This document shows, piece by piece, positions 1 to 16,514 of a stretch of 64,000 bases of DNA (the stretch's first letter is position 1; the number at the start of each line of letters is the position of its first letter). Below the pieces are notes generated by a model. It had not been told where the DNA came from. It ran no database searches and saw only the letters and a list, made by a program, of their open reading frames with translations. Source of the stretch: Priapulus caudatus (taxonomy: Eukaryota > Priapulida > Priapulimorpha > Priapulimorphida > Priapulidae); NCBI RefSeq assembly GCF_000485595.1, contig NW_014577077.1, positions 554,138 through 618,137 of the forward strand, written 5' to 3'. A program made the translations under genes and the position numbers.

Positions 1-1515
1 GGCTAGTGCATAACCGCCGCTGCTCCGCTTTTCTAAATTAGTAGCATCTAGTTTCATTTCGAGTCTCACAAGAGTTCATTTACGAAATTATCACATTTCC
101 CACGTGAATATACATGAAACGAGCATTCATTAATAAAACATATTTAAATAATTACATGCTGTGGGCACGTAATCTAGCTTAGGCGATTAATAATTGTGTA
201 TCGGTGAATGTCGATAGCTGCCTGCTCCCTAACCCATCTACAACCCACCCATCTATATGGCCAACTTCATTTATCTCCCCATCGTAAATTCGTCACGAGG
301 TTAACAACCTCACCCACATAACAGCCACCAGATAAAACATGTTATGGAAACGAAAGCGTCGCAGTTGCGCATGCTCTATGCTCCACGGAAGCCAAACGCA
401 GAAAAAATTAATCCGCCATCATCACTAAGCCCGCTATACGCGGTAACGGTGTCGTCACGCCGCATCACGCCCCGACACGCCTTGACACACCAGCGGCAGC
501 ACAACAACGATGGGCATGTATCCAGCACATATTTATTAATGGTTTATTTTATACCAACCAGAAATACTATCGTTCAACTACATTTCCCCCATTTCAACCC
601 ACCAGCTAGGTTTTCGGACTCACGCCGCACAATTGACACTGTGTTGTGAAACGCATGGTTCTGAACTAACTCATACCACGGATTAAGATCTGTGGGGAAA
701 GCAGCAGACGCTAGCGCGCTAGCTCCCAGGCAACGAGGCACGTCGGTCGGCATGTACTGTCGGTTCTGAGGCCGTGTACGTACAACACCGCCAGTCCCGC
801 GACGACCGCAGCTGTTGTTCATAGTCAACGCTAGCTGTGACGAGGCGCGAACTTCTTCATGCCAAGTGAATGACGAGGGAGATTCCTGCGAGAAGGACGG
901 CGATGCGCTGGGGGAAGCGGGGAGAACGATGGCGGCTTCTCCAGTACGAGGGCGCTCTACTGCGGACAACCAGTACTTCTAGTGAGAGATACGCAATGCA
1001 AGCATGTATTATTGTATCGGTCAGGTTTTCACTGCACTGCGTACAGAGTATAACAGGTTTTAACCTGCTATCATGTAGTTGTCATGTAATCCGCCACGAA
1101 CTATGCAGTAGTCTGACATGTACAACTAACTGACTGTACGCACTAGCCTACCACGCAAACAGTATTCTCTACACTTATAACCAAATATTAACACATTATA
1201 TCTGGAGTATATATAAGCTTAAATATATAGCTCGAAAACCAAAGTTTCCACTATGTTACAGCAAACTGGCAGCTGTTTGTCTGAATTAGAGTAATTCTAT
1301 CTTTTACTATGCAGTCGATTTTACACAAAACGACGTAACCATTAAAAATGTATGCGAAGATGTAAACTGAAACTGTACGCATTGGTCACCACATAACCTT
1401 CGTGTTATTGCAAGCTCTATTTGCTACGACAGTGTTTTCTCAATCTATTAGAGAGCAACATGGCCAGGATAACCGCCTTAGAGCTCGGGGACCTGAAATC
1501 CCCCCTTCTCTCTCT
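1..1515. other. Non-coding, nothing recognised
   Basis: Overlapping short frames on both strands, no splice-bounded conserved coding. May be TRAPPC9 3' intron or downstream flank. Confidence 0.5.
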
Positions 1516-1900
1516 CTCTATCTCCGAACACAGCTTTAGGGACATGAATGAATCCTCTTCTTCCGAACACAGCTTTAGGGACATGAAGGAATCCTCTTCT
1601 TCCGAACACAGCTTTAGGGACATGAAGGAATCCTCTTCTTCCGAACACAGCTTTAGAGACATGAAGGAATCCACTTCTTCCGAACACAGCTTTAGGGACG
1701 TGAAGGAATCCTCTTCTTCCGAACACAGCTTTAGGGACATGAAGGAATCCTCTTCTTCCGAACACAGCTTTAGAGACATGAAGGAATCCACTTCTTCCGA
1801 ACACAGCTTTAGAGACATGAAGGAATCCTCTTCTTTCGAACACACCTTTAGGGACATGAAGGAATCCTCTCTCTCCAAACACAGCTTCGGGGACAGCTAG
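1516..1900. repeat. 39-bp minisatellite
   Basis: Nine to ten copies of a 39-bp unit, core AACACAGCTTTAGGGACATG with TCCTCTTCTTCCG. Because the unit is a multiple of three and has no stops, it is open on both strands and gives spurious ORFs. No gene context. Confidence 0.9.
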
Positions 1901-2056
1901 GAAAGCTTCCTCATTGCCATAACAGAGCTTCAGGGACAGAATAGCTTCCTCTCTGTACCGACACAAATTCATGGTCAGGATAACCTCCTCTCTATCCCAA
2001 CAGCGCTTCAGGATTATACGGCTATGTTGAGAGTGTAATCTTTCCTCTCAATACGT

Positions 2057-2270
2057 TGCAAAAAAAAAGTAGAAGTAACATGTCTACTACGGCAAAAAAG
2101 TAGAAGTAAGATGTCTACTACGGCAAAAAGGTAGAAGTAACATGTCTACTACGGCAAAAAAAGAGAAGTAACATGTCTACTACGGCAAAAAGGTAGAAGT
2201 AACATGTCTACTACGGCAAAAATGTAGAAGTAAGATGTCTACTACGCCAAAAAGGTAGAAGTAACATGTC
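2057..2270. repeat. 31-33-bp minisatellite with A-run
   Basis: Seven copies of a unit with an A5-A8 run, GTAGAAGTAACATGTCTAC and TACGGC. The core GTAGAAGTAACATGTCTAC is nearly palindromic. Units differ mainly in A-run length. Confidence 0.88.
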
Positions 2271-3654
2271 GACATGTCTCCGTTCTGCATACATCATTTG
2301 ACTACTCTTGTTTAGAACGTTCTATATTCAGAGAGGCACGCCAGCAGCAGCTGGCAGAGAAAGCTTATTACACACACCACGCAGGACATTTAGTAGACGT
2401 GGCTTTCTAAATTGGCATTGCTGTAGATGATCACCAGTTTTCCTATCACATGCAGGTAACTAAGGTCCTGCAATTTTTTATACAAAGTTTTTATTAAATT
2501 GTACTGTCTAGCATTATCAGTTCGTCTAACATGTTGTTACGTAAGCACAGCTATCATACTGCTAGCTGTGGTGATAAATAACTGTGTTACTGTTATTGAG
2601 TGGAAAGTAAAGACGCTGCATGGTCAGTTGATATCGATTAGCAACGAGAATACAGATGATAGTTTAGGACTTGCTCCCCGTGTTATAGCTGATTTTTAAA
2701 TCAAGAGATTGTAGAGAGCTAACAGGGAGGGTAACAATGTTTTTAAGACATCAGTTTACTTAATGTTAAACACAACATATTGCCAAATTCACGTGCGTAG
2801 AGATGGGCCAGGTGGAGCAGTGACTTGTAATTTCCTATTTCTAAAAATGCCGTTTAAAGCATGGTTTAAAATACCGGGTGAGTATTGCAGCCTGTGAATT
2901 ATCTAACAATCTTCGTCCCGCAGTTTCATCACTATCACTGTCCTTGTGACGATTTGTCAAGTAGGTTTCAGTTCATAACGTGTTGCCACATCGGGTCTGT
3001 ATGTGAGCGGTGTACTCGGGCGGAGAGAGTGAATGGTATCACTTACTCTATGCAGGGAGCTTTTAACTTGCACTAACCATCTTCCAACACCCCATGGCCA
3101 TATGCGCCAGCTAAGTAGCGAGTCACCAGACACCAACATAAGCACTGTTGCACGGAGGGAAGGGAAACCCGAGGAGAAGCAAAGCGATCGTATAACCCGC
3201 GCAAATGTTTTCTTGTTGCAGCGCGCTAACAGCCTCATCAGCTGTCTAGCGGAGAAAAAACAATAAAATATACTAGCTATACTCTCGCGTAACTAGCGCA
3301 TCCTTGTATTTGTTCCTATTTCACTGCCAGGGCATGCACGTGCATCCGAGCGAGCATGCTGCAATGCATGGCGGAAGGCAAGCATTGCTTCGACAGCACG
3401 CTTACTCGCTTGTGCTAACATTTTCGCTAACTCAATTTTAGCGCATCAGCAAAAAACCCTGATTTCCGTAGAAGTGCAACCAGAATGTAAAACCAATTAT
3501 TTTTCTAACTGACGTATAACTAACGAATAACCAACGTATGCGTTTGCATTACGAGATTTCAACCGGAGAATTTCAATGTCAGAATTACATTTCAGTTAAT
3601 TGAGTGACGAATCTCAAATAAATACCGAATAATTATCACTCATCTTGCGCGCGA
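2271..3654. other. Non-coding, nothing recognised
   Basis: No conserved frame. Short ORFs at 2,499-2,699, 2,885-3,266 and reverse shadows do not resemble proteins. Confidence 0.5.
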
Positions 3655-4002
3655 GCTTCGAAAAACGACATATGTAATATTCCAACATGTTCTGCTTGCA
3701 TCTATGACAAATACGACATGTGCATGTACGTTCTCCTATGACACTATTTGTCATAGGAAGATTCTTCCTATGACAAATATTGGCGAGTCAACTTCGTTCC
3801 GCTTTACAGCTGAAATTCACTGTTTGCGTTCATAATAGCGCTCCTAAACTCCTATGATGCACACAAACCATACAACAAATTATTTGTCATAGGAAGAATA
3901 TTCCTATGACAAATAGTGTCATAGGAGCGTATACGCGTATGTCGTATTTGTCATAGATGCTAGCAGAACAGGATGAATATTCCACGGTTCTCGTCATTCG
4001 GA
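3655..4002. mobile_element. Fold-back element with nested palindromes
   Basis: Two inverted arms of about 120 bp (3,655-3,780 and 3,880-4,002) around a 100-bp spacer. Each arm contains CTATGACAAATACGACAT, and the inner edges each form their own hairpin, ATTTGTCATAGGAA then TTCCTATGACAAAT. Arms agree well near the centre and diverge outward. Typical of a MITE/fold-back element. Confidence 0.7.
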
Positions 4003-7097
<3,095 letters not shown>

Positions 7098-7098
<1 letters not shown>

Positions 7099-10000
7099 GG
7101 GGAAGGAGACATTTCCTCCACAACAATTTAACCCCATCTTTTAATGCAAATTTAATAAGCATAAACCTCTCATTAATTGTTTTAAAGGATAACAAAGCAT
7201 TTCTAAACCATTGAAGGAAATACATTTCAATGAATACAACATAGTGACATTTACATTTTTATAGCGTACGCAAGTAGAACATTAGGACTAATTAGACGTT
7301 TAGTGAATTCGATTTACACATTCACATGTTTTAACGGCTATATAGACATTTTTACATTGACAATTTGCAGGGGAGACAATTTTCATATGAAATATTTAGG
7401 ATACAGAAGACAGCGTTACAGATACAGCAGTACCGATACCGCGCAAATATCGCGGATAATTAGAATGTGATGGGAGAAAATCTGCCGACCATCCTCATCC
7501 TCTTTAAGTCAATGATGCGCCAGATGAATGAGTGCATGTTAGAACTTAAAAGAGCATTTCAAAGCGTATCATTGATTGAGAAGGCAAAGTTTACGTCATC
7601 AGTTTCACTTTCCCACATATAATAAACTGCTACGACTTGGAATTATACGTGTGATGACATGTTCTGTGAAGTTGGAGTGGAATTGAATTTGGTATCCAAT
7701 TAGCATGCCAACTGAACAGCCCAAGGAACACATAGCAAGACAATTAAAGGCTTTGCGGAAGTGTTTGTTGAAATTAATTAACAAGTAACAAAGGTCGATG
7801 AAAATAATTTATAGTAGTTTGCACGATGACGTACGTGTGGTTGAAGTGACCATTATAACAAAATGTTCAACATGCCGTATAAGGCCTTGAACGAACTGTG
7901 ATGAAGAAAGAGACTGTAATTAACTAGGAAATCATGGAAGGTTTTCATTTTCTGTGACAGTATTCAATTACAACAATGTGCAGTCAAGCAATTTTACAAG
8001 TTTTCCGTGACACCGAAAATTAACAATAGGGTGATAGAACATATGAATGTGCTCAAGCCGCACTTCCAATTCACAGATAAATAGCAACAATGTCAGTAAA
8101 TGAATCTATATGTCTATGTGTCACTAACTTAGTATGATTAGTTAGAAATGACACTGGTAACGTTTTCAGTGCTAATAAAAGGTTTATTGCTAGTGTATTT
8201 CTGTCAGCAAATATGTTATGCTGTACTTCCATAGTTCATGCGTTCATATTTGGTCTGTCATATAGGTATTTCCCTGACGGTCTCGCCATTTTAGTGGGAA
8301 TGACTCCGCAATAAAGTGTACTATTATGCATCGTAAATGTACGATTCATGCATCATAGAAGCCTAGTACGCAAAAAATGGTCATGCTGATTTTGTTGTAA
8401 TATCCAGCAATTTTGCTAAATTATATAGCCATTATAACAGGGACATTAGCTTGTTTTTGAAATGAAATCCGGCAGACACGTGGGACATGAGACTCGCTCA
8501 AAACATTGGCAAAGGTTCCGCAAGAAAACAAATACTTTGAATATGTATTCATTGAACATGAAAATAACTTCGAGTTCACTGCAGGCATTATTAATTCATT
8601 TTCGTGTCATATTTCTTCCGGCCCTAGCTCCTCAACGTTTTTAACGCATGTACTTTAGCACGTCGTGACAAGACATCTGTCCTTTTGGCAAGCAAACCAC
8701 TCAAGCAGAGAATTTCAGGAAATACAGATAAAGACCAAACACGATCAACACTGACCCATAAAGAATACGCTGTGTAGTTCTTTAGTGATAGCACGCTGAT
8801 AACCCAGTACCTCTTTGCATAGATACAATCAGCAACATGCAAATGCTCACTATCAGTTCACCACATCATACTCATAGACTACAAATAATCTGTGCATTTC
8901 CTTTAACGCGTTTTTCATTCCTATTAAAATGTGTGTCGGGTAAATATTGACAGCAAAAATCGGAATAATCGGAGTGATTACATATAATGGAATGGAAGTA
9001 AATTAAAAAAACATCGTGTTTATCAAGCCAGAATCAAAGGGCCTTTGGGGAAAATAAATACCAAAAGTGTAAAAATACCAATACCATCTCTTGAAACCTA
9101 GTCTTCCGAAATATCGTTTTGTAATGAACGATAGTAAAGTATGTATTTATTAATGTAGCCTATATTACAATATAAATTGGGGTTATTACCGTAGGCTATT
9201 TACTGGAGGGTCAGGATCCAATGGCGCAAGCGCACTTCGTGCAGTGACCCCATGGTCTAACATTGAACAACGTTTTCTTCTGCAAGAACTATACTCGGTG
9301 TTTTGGGGGCTTATAGGACGTTTCGATGCATATTAGACGCACCCCAAAATGCAGGGTCATAAGGTCATAAACTGAGAGAAACGGTTAACTGCCTAACCCT
9401 TCCACTCATAAGCAAGGCTGCATCCGTGTTTTTTTCTGCCCCATCTTTACATTTCATGTAACTAGGTGTGTAATATACCGTACCGTAAGGCCCTTGCTAT
9501 AATAATGTCCGCTACATCAATCATCAGCTTATAGGATGCAAAATTATTACTGGAGACATTTCCTGAGAAAGAATACGCCGATATAAGCCGCTATATACGG
9601 TACATTCTAAAAATTCCCGATGAAATTGAATGGCAGTACGAAATATCCACGCTTGTCCGTCTCAACTGATGAGCTCTTATGAGAAATGCCAGGCGACCTA
9701 CAGCACTGCAATGATGGGCTGTCTGTGACCACACACACACACACACACTCACAACTCGTTCAACATGTAATTGGTTTCAGCACGAGTCATTTAGCGTACA
9801 TTCATCCCTAAAATTAGGTACATATTGGGTATTATAACCTCGTACATAGCTTTGATGATGCTTATTCGTTATGATTATAGCATTTCGTCTTCGCGGAATG
9901 CGGACGGCTGCAATGCATTATCTCAACGATTGTTTCGTATTGTAAACTGATTCAGTAAACGTCTGCATCAATATTTTCGTAAACCGTTAACGTATAAACC

Positions 10001-11653
10001 AACGCCGTTCGTTCCTAATTCCACCATACGTGTTGTCATCCTACCCGACTAGAAAAAAAAATCTGCTTTACTTCTTCAATACCTTTCCGGTTGTCGCAAT
10101 ACCAAAATTCAGCAGAAATGGGAAGGCGGCGTTAATATAACATCTTTTTAGTAGTAGACGTACTACATCTATAATGCGTATAGCATCCCATAATTTTCTC
10201 TGTACACGCGTGCATTTATCAAGATATATAGTTTCGTTAGAGTAAATGATTGCGCTATATAAAAGTCCACCTCTCCAATTTTCACCTTACCCGCCTATCA
10301 CAGAAGACCACATAGCTATCTAAATGCCACCGCTGTACTGACAGAGTTCTATAGACCTATCAATGACACTATACACATTTTCTATCTTCCCAGCCTTCAG
10401 CTCGCCAGTCAGAGCTCCATTGCCTATATGTTGATGTTGTCTGTTCATGAATTTACCTTACTGATGAACCGTTACTACTACAACTTAACACTTCCCAATT
10501 GTGAAGATGTTTCGAATTCAGAAATTCGAAGAACAGATTTGCGTGTTGACAATTAAAGTCAGATCAATCGGTCTGACTGATGATAAAAACTAGTGGTTTC
10601 TCAAGGACATGCCACCACCAGCTACGCCGCCAGCATTAACTGCAGTCAGCTTTTTAACACCGAGCACAAAAGCTATTGCACAGCGAGTATCAGAACAAAC
10701 GCGCTGCAAGTTTGCAGCAGACAACTTGCAGCAGACAGGCTTGCTATAGCATCGATCAGGAGTAACTCATCACAAACTTGTGATCATTCTCTCCTGCATC
10801 TATCCACGTGGACGACGGTGACGTCACAAATGTCTCAGTGCGCGTTCATGCTACAAGCGTGGCTGCCGATTATATTGTATAACAACCCAGGGGATCGCCC
10901 CCCCCCCCAGCTGCACATTATATACGCTACACTATAGTACGTCAATGGGTACATCTACCGCGAAAGTCACTGTTTACACATTGAAAGTGCTCGCGCTCGT
11001 CTTGAAGCTCCATTTAATTAAGCACACGAAAATAAATAACAGTAGTAAAATATAATTAAATGACACCGAGCGAATTTCTCTCTGAAAAATCTCCCATCAT
11101 TGCATTTTTGAGCTTCCGCTATACAGGCTGTCAGACCCTCGCGCGTTGACAGCAATCTCGCAGGCAAATGCGATAAGCTGCGTTTGCAGCTTGGCAGGAA
11201 ATGACAAATGGAAAGTAGAATTGAGCTGGGTGTAAGCGATTTCCCTAGCGGCTCGTGGTGACGGCTAGCAGCTAGCTACACGTGTGCGAGCGCGCGCGCG
11301 CGTACCACGAACACACACACCAGTCAAGTCGGCACGTCTCAATCCCTCCCGTGTTGTAGCACGTGTTGAAATCTCACTGCCGACATGCGATCTAGTTGCC
11401 GACCATGCAAGCAGGTTGTTGAGCGCAATGCAAGCGCGCGAAGACGCATTCAGTTAGCGTCCCAATAATACGCAGTCCCTATAGTAAAACCATGCTCGTT
11501 CATACTTGCCTTATGTAAGCAGCATCAATTGCCATGCACGTCTGTTCATGTGCGTGCGGCAAAATAATCTGTGCCCTAACCCCAACTGGCAACCTATCCG
11601 CCTCATGGCCTCATATAAGTACTCAACAACAGCCAATAAGGGACTAATATTAT
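7098..11653. other. Non-coding; possible decayed MITE at about 9,476-9,605
   Basis: No conserved exon found, although the C-terminal TRAPPC9 exon should lie below 12,968 and might be here. A short TACCGTA...TACGGTA pair (9,476 and 9,603) with TATAAGCCGC inside may be a decayed element. A C10 run is at about 10,900 and a GCGC run at 11,290. Confidence 0.4.
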
Positions 11654-11662
11654 GAGCGGGCA

Positions 11663-12190
11663 GCGTGATTTTTTTTTCTAGGTCAATCAAGAACATAGGG
11701 CTCTAGTGAGCGCTGCTATTGGTTGAGCTTGTTTCGTCGCTCAATGACGTCACAGTGTCGTCATATTCATAGCACATCCAAAATTCATAATTGCAATATC
11801 CCTCAATAGCCTAGCGAGTACAGCACGCAATTCAAGTCTGAAGGGTCGGTGGATCGAATCCGATCCATTTTCTAATTATTTTCCTGTTTTCTGTATTTTT
11901 CTATCTTTATCCGTTTAACAATTTTTTTCCAATTAACGCAATGATTTATTTACATTTGAATAACAACAATTTATTTTAACAACAATTAAGAACAACAATT
12001 TAACAACAAACATGAACAACAAACAAACAACAAACAACAATTAATAACAACATGTTAATAACAACAATTAAACATTATATTTTTTATATATTTTTTTAAA
12101 TAGGAGTTTGAGGCACGTGATTTGTATCAACCAATGGCAGCGCTCACTAGAGCCCTATGTTCTTGATTGACCTAGGAAAAAAAATCACGC
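11663..12190. mobile_element. Mutator-like MITE, copy 1, with tRNA-like core
   Basis: A 528-bp non-autonomous element. Terminal inverted repeats of about 64 bp (11,663-11,726 and 12,127-12,190) begin GCGTGATTTTTTTT and include CTAGGTCAATCAAGAACATA. Flanking 9-bp direct repeats are GAGCGGGCA (11,654-11,662) and GAGCGGGAA (12,191-12,199), 8 of 9 matching. Long TIRs plus a 9-bp target duplication are typical of Mutator-like elements. No coding capacity; the middle is AT-rich with AACAACAA tracts. It lies in the presumed 3' intron or flank of TRAPPC9. Confidence 0.82.
11807..11861 (+). promoter_or_regulatory. tRNA-like pol III A and B boxes inside MITE copy 1
   Basis: TAGCCTAGCGAG (11,807-11,818) fits the A-box consensus TRGCNNAGYNGG at 11 of 12 positions. 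GGATCGAATCC (11,851-11,861) fits the B box GGTTCGANTCC at 10 of 11. The 32-bp separation is normal for tRNA genes and tRNA-derived SINEs. I could not fold a convincing full cloverleaf, so this is a promoter-like tRNA relic rather than a tRNA gene. Confidence 0.65.
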
Positions 12191-12199
12191 GAGCGGGAA

Positions 12200-12967
12200 A
12201 GTCATATATGCGTGCTTTGATTCATTCACCGGGCGCCATGTTCTTTCCCTGCTGTAAATTTCGAAACATTTCACCCACACTACTAAACCCACCCGTCTTC
12301 AGACAATTCTTTGCCATCGATCTTCAGCATTCATGAAGCACAGCAGAGTTACAACGTGTAATGCTAAAACCTGATAAACCTATGATATCTCTAATTAGTG
12401 AGCAAAATTACGAGACACGAGGGCATAAAAACGCATGAAATTTCACGGCTATAGAAGAAATGTCACTGTAAGTGCATCACAGACGACTCTGCGACTGTGA
12501 TGTATAGTAACTTTCAGCCAAGCTAAATGCGCCTACCATCGCATACGGGCGAACACAATTATATACGCAAGGCAATTAACATTTTATATATATTGTATAT
12601 AGTTTTACATACAAAAGTAAATCTATTAGACTATCGTATTTAAACACCTTCATATCTTTTATGGCAAAATTACAGTATTGTATTCGGGTATCACCTAGGT
12701 TCTATGTTTAACGACTACGGAAACCCAGACAACAAGAATCTATTATTAGCTATTACACTCTAGCTATAGGTTCAAAATGCAGGCTGCCCTCGGAAAACAC
12801 ATTTAGATTCCTCTGCTGTTGATCACACTAAACCGGATCCACACTAACCTGCACTTAAAACGCACGCCAGCGGTATAGATCGAGAATAATCGATGAAACG
12901 CTGCAAGCAGCGACAAACATTACTATCTAACACGTCCTGAACGATAAATACGTCGAGAGAAACTCAC
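12200..12967. other. TRAPPC9 intron 3' of exon l, nothing recognised
   Basis: Starts with the GTGAGT donor of exon l on the minus strand. No acceptor plus conserved frame seen. Confidence 0.5.
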
Positions 12968-13061
12968 CCCATTCTATCGGAGACATACGAATCATATCCA
13001 CCATCGAACCACTCCACGGTATGTCTGCGATGGATGCTTCTCCACCAGTTTCTAGCGTTGG
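12968..13061 (-). CDS. TRAPPC9: TRAPPC9 exon l (most 3' exon seen)
   Basis: A 94-bp exon, acceptor TGTCACAG and consensus donor GTGAGT, phase 0 in and 1 out. It encodes [16 protein letters not shown], then [15 protein letters not shown]. The T-G-G-E-A-S motif and the closing P-I-E-W match the family's S-G-E-A-S...P-L-Q-W. The donor shows the coding sequence continues. The expected next segment (D-x-L-V-D-G-x-P-C-D and the G-D-P-V-R-L-E-V domain) was not found in 1-12,967. Confidence 0.85.
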
Positions 13062-16000
13062 CTGTGACACAGTTAAGGATCAACGGGTGCTAATCAACGC
13101 TTGCACTGGGTGCATGATGTAAAGCAGGGCTTAATCATGTAAAAAGCAATAACTAGCCGGTAATAAGATGGGCAAAAACTTAAAACATAAACACACGCCC
13201 TTTGCAAAGGCAATCTCATTGGAACAGCAGGATAGATGGAATCTACACGTAAATATACTGTTAATTAATGCTGCTCGTACATCTAACCGATCATAAATCC
13301 GATGAATTAACTTGCCGCATAAGAAGCTGCATGGGTTATAAATGAGAAAATCCTCACGGTTTTAAGAACATTAATAAATTCTCGTTTATCCAAATGAGCT
13401 CGAAGATACGGAGAGTGAATTTTCTTGAAGACTTACTTGATTATAAGATCACACACGCACACCACGCAAACCCAAAAACTAGAGGATAGTTTGGAGACAT
13501 CGCAAACTCACACACCAAAATATTAGGGCTTCCTGTACCGTCGTTCCAATGCGTCGCATTTTTGCGATTTACACGCATTTTCGATCAAGAATGAATACCA
13601 AGTTCTATGTCTAGACAGCTGCCGTCCTCAACCAACCAATCCATTCATTCCTCCATCTATTATGTATCAAAGACCACAGACATGATATTTCGAAAATGAA
13701 GTCATATGGAATTATTTGTCAAATACTTCCAGGAAATATGTTGTTATACCTATTCGCGGATACCCAACTACTTATCACTCCCAACTTAAAAATTAACTTG
13801 AAAATACTTGAAACTTGAAGTGATTACGTCATCGTAAATAGTAAAACTAAAATAAATATTTCCACTTTTTCACAAAATGTAAGTAATTCTGTTCACTTTT
13901 TATGGTTAAATTGCTGCATTATACTTCCTATTTTCCTATATTGTTTGATGTAAACATACGCTCGTGACTCATACATAGCCCATAGCAAGAAATTAATGTC
14001 AGGATAATAATATCAAATCGTCCAGGTTTTTTGGATTTTTAACTAGTTGAGAAACAGTTCTTATCTTATCAGGTAAGAATTTGACGATACATTTAGTCCC
14101 GTTAGTACGTATTTTTAATGTACAAAAATGGCAATTTTTTTTTTACAAATATCACCATAGAAAATTCGTGACGTAGTCAATTTAAATGTTATGCTGTTAC
14201 AGTATAAAAATAGCAATTAAGCAGGCAATAATGCATGTATTTGAGAAGAGGTTTGATATACAATTCCAAGTTATGCATGAATTTATTTAATAGAAGTTTT
14301 ATGCAGTAAGGGGCAGTTTCACCAGTTTGACAAGGGTGCATCACCACTAGGGGTGCTCCAGATCTTAGATTCGGCTGGAACACACCAGCTGGAACCCCAA
14401 TTTTCGGCTGCGACCAGAACTCTTCATATACAGTCGACAGGAGCCAATCTTTTTACCAATTTCGTTTCTGTTACTAGAAACATCTTTATGGCAAGAAATT
14501 ATAATTTTACCATCCTACTTCCTGTCTTATTAAACTGTCCCATAAATAAATAAAGTCACCCCATTAAGCAAGAATTTCTCTTGTACTGAAGGCAGATGAC
14601 TGTCATACACCGAACAACCATCTTGTAATTAGAACTTTAAGCATCGTCTTAGTGGTCTGAGTGCTGACACTGCCCGCTAATGCTATTTCGTTTGGGTCAG
14701 GTAATTTTGCACTACATGGAGCCAAAAGTGTCATGTTTATTTCTAGCTAAAGTTCTTGTCCCAGCTAAAACATCAAAATTCGAACCCTGTTACCACCATT
14801 GTCTCACATCATGTGTCAATAGGTACACTGAGAGGGTTCCGCACAGGAAAACTCAAGAAACCGTCAGTCCTGCCAATGCGGCAGTTTAAACTCAATTCAT
14901 CCTAAAATCCGTGTATAGATGTTACCAAGAGTAGATAATAACACAAGAGTGAGACACCCGATTCCCGCATTTTTAACCGATTTTTCTCATCAAAATTTGC
15001 CACCAATAAAGAAGCAAGTGTATACGTTCCTCAGCTTATTATGACCGCTAATCACTCACCTTCGTGGTACTGATATTCGTTTACATATATTTGCTAGCGT
15101 ATTGCTGTAAATCGTAATCTTGCACGAGCTGAATTCGCACCATTTACCGCTATTGTGTGAAGTGTTAAGACAAATTTTGAAGCTATAGTGGCGCCAATAT
15201 TTAGCAACGGACTGTTTCCAAATCATTCGTGCCCCGATAGGGGTTTAATGTACTTGATTACCTGCACGTGCGTAATGTGATACTTACTGCAAACTACTAC
15301 AGAGAATATTGTTATTATTGTATTATTACTTATGTAAGATAGTATGTCAATTTCTTGTGTTGCGATCACAATAACTGAGTGCGTCTCGCGGTTCCTCACG
15401 AAATCAAAATTCGAAATTTAGAATGTCTGTCAACCCTATCGGGGCACGAATGATTTGGAAACAGTCCGTTGCTAAATATTGGCACCACTATAGCTTCAAA
15501 ATTTGTCTTAACACCTCACACAATAGTGGTAAATGGTGCGAATTCAGCTCGTGCAAGATTACGATTTACAGCAATACGCTAGCAAATATATGTAAACGAA
15601 TATCAGTACCACGAAGGTGAGTGATTATAGTGGTCATAATAAGCTGAGGAACGTATACACTTGCTTCTTTATTGGTGGCAAATTTTGATGAGAAAAATCG
15701 GTTAAAAATGCGGGATCGCTTCTTTATTGGTGGCAAATTTTGATGAGAAAAATCGGTTAAAAATGCGGGAATCGGGTGTCTCACTCTTGTGTTATTATCT
15801 ACTCTTGATGTTACTGCGCTATTACTAATATCGACAGACATATAACTATTTTCAATAATTACCTTGTTAGAACCTTTATGAGTTTTAAGGCTTGGTATAC
15901 ACTGCATATGCAATTCAGTCCACATTAGTAGAACAACATACAATACGTTGATACAAACATTCACGTTCATATTTGAATACACACAGCAATGAGCATATAA

Positions 16001-16463
16001 TGCAGACAGTACCTGAACGAAGGCCGAAAGGGCAATACGGGTATTGGAAGATGGAAGGTTGGCACTACCTAAGAGCACTCTTCACACTTTGACAAGGTGA
16101 AGTTTGTGATAGGATACAGACTGCCATCGTATGTCGACAAGGTCGGCGACGTGTTGCCTGCAGATGCTGTCGATGCTTGTATCATTGCTCATCAGCTTCA
16201 GAATCTTGGCCAGCGGGCAGCGTTCGACCTGATACGGGATTCTGGAACAGCGTGCATGCATTATTCACTGACGGTCAAGGATAACACAGTGTGCATGCAG
16301 CTCGGTGAACAGATCCGTGCAGACGATTGCGATGCAAGGCTGCACAAATATACGTTTGCGTAACCGGTCATGTTACGAAATTAAAACAAAAGTGGCACCT
16401 CCCCCCTTCCCACATGCACGCACGCACGCACGTACGCACGCACGCACACACGCAGCACGCACA

Positions 16464-16514
<51 letters not shown>

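Noticed and set aside
16097-16363. Plus-strand 88-codon ORF with protein-like composition
   Set aside because: It is the opposite-strand shadow of TRAPPC9 exon k, which fits splice phase and family sequence.
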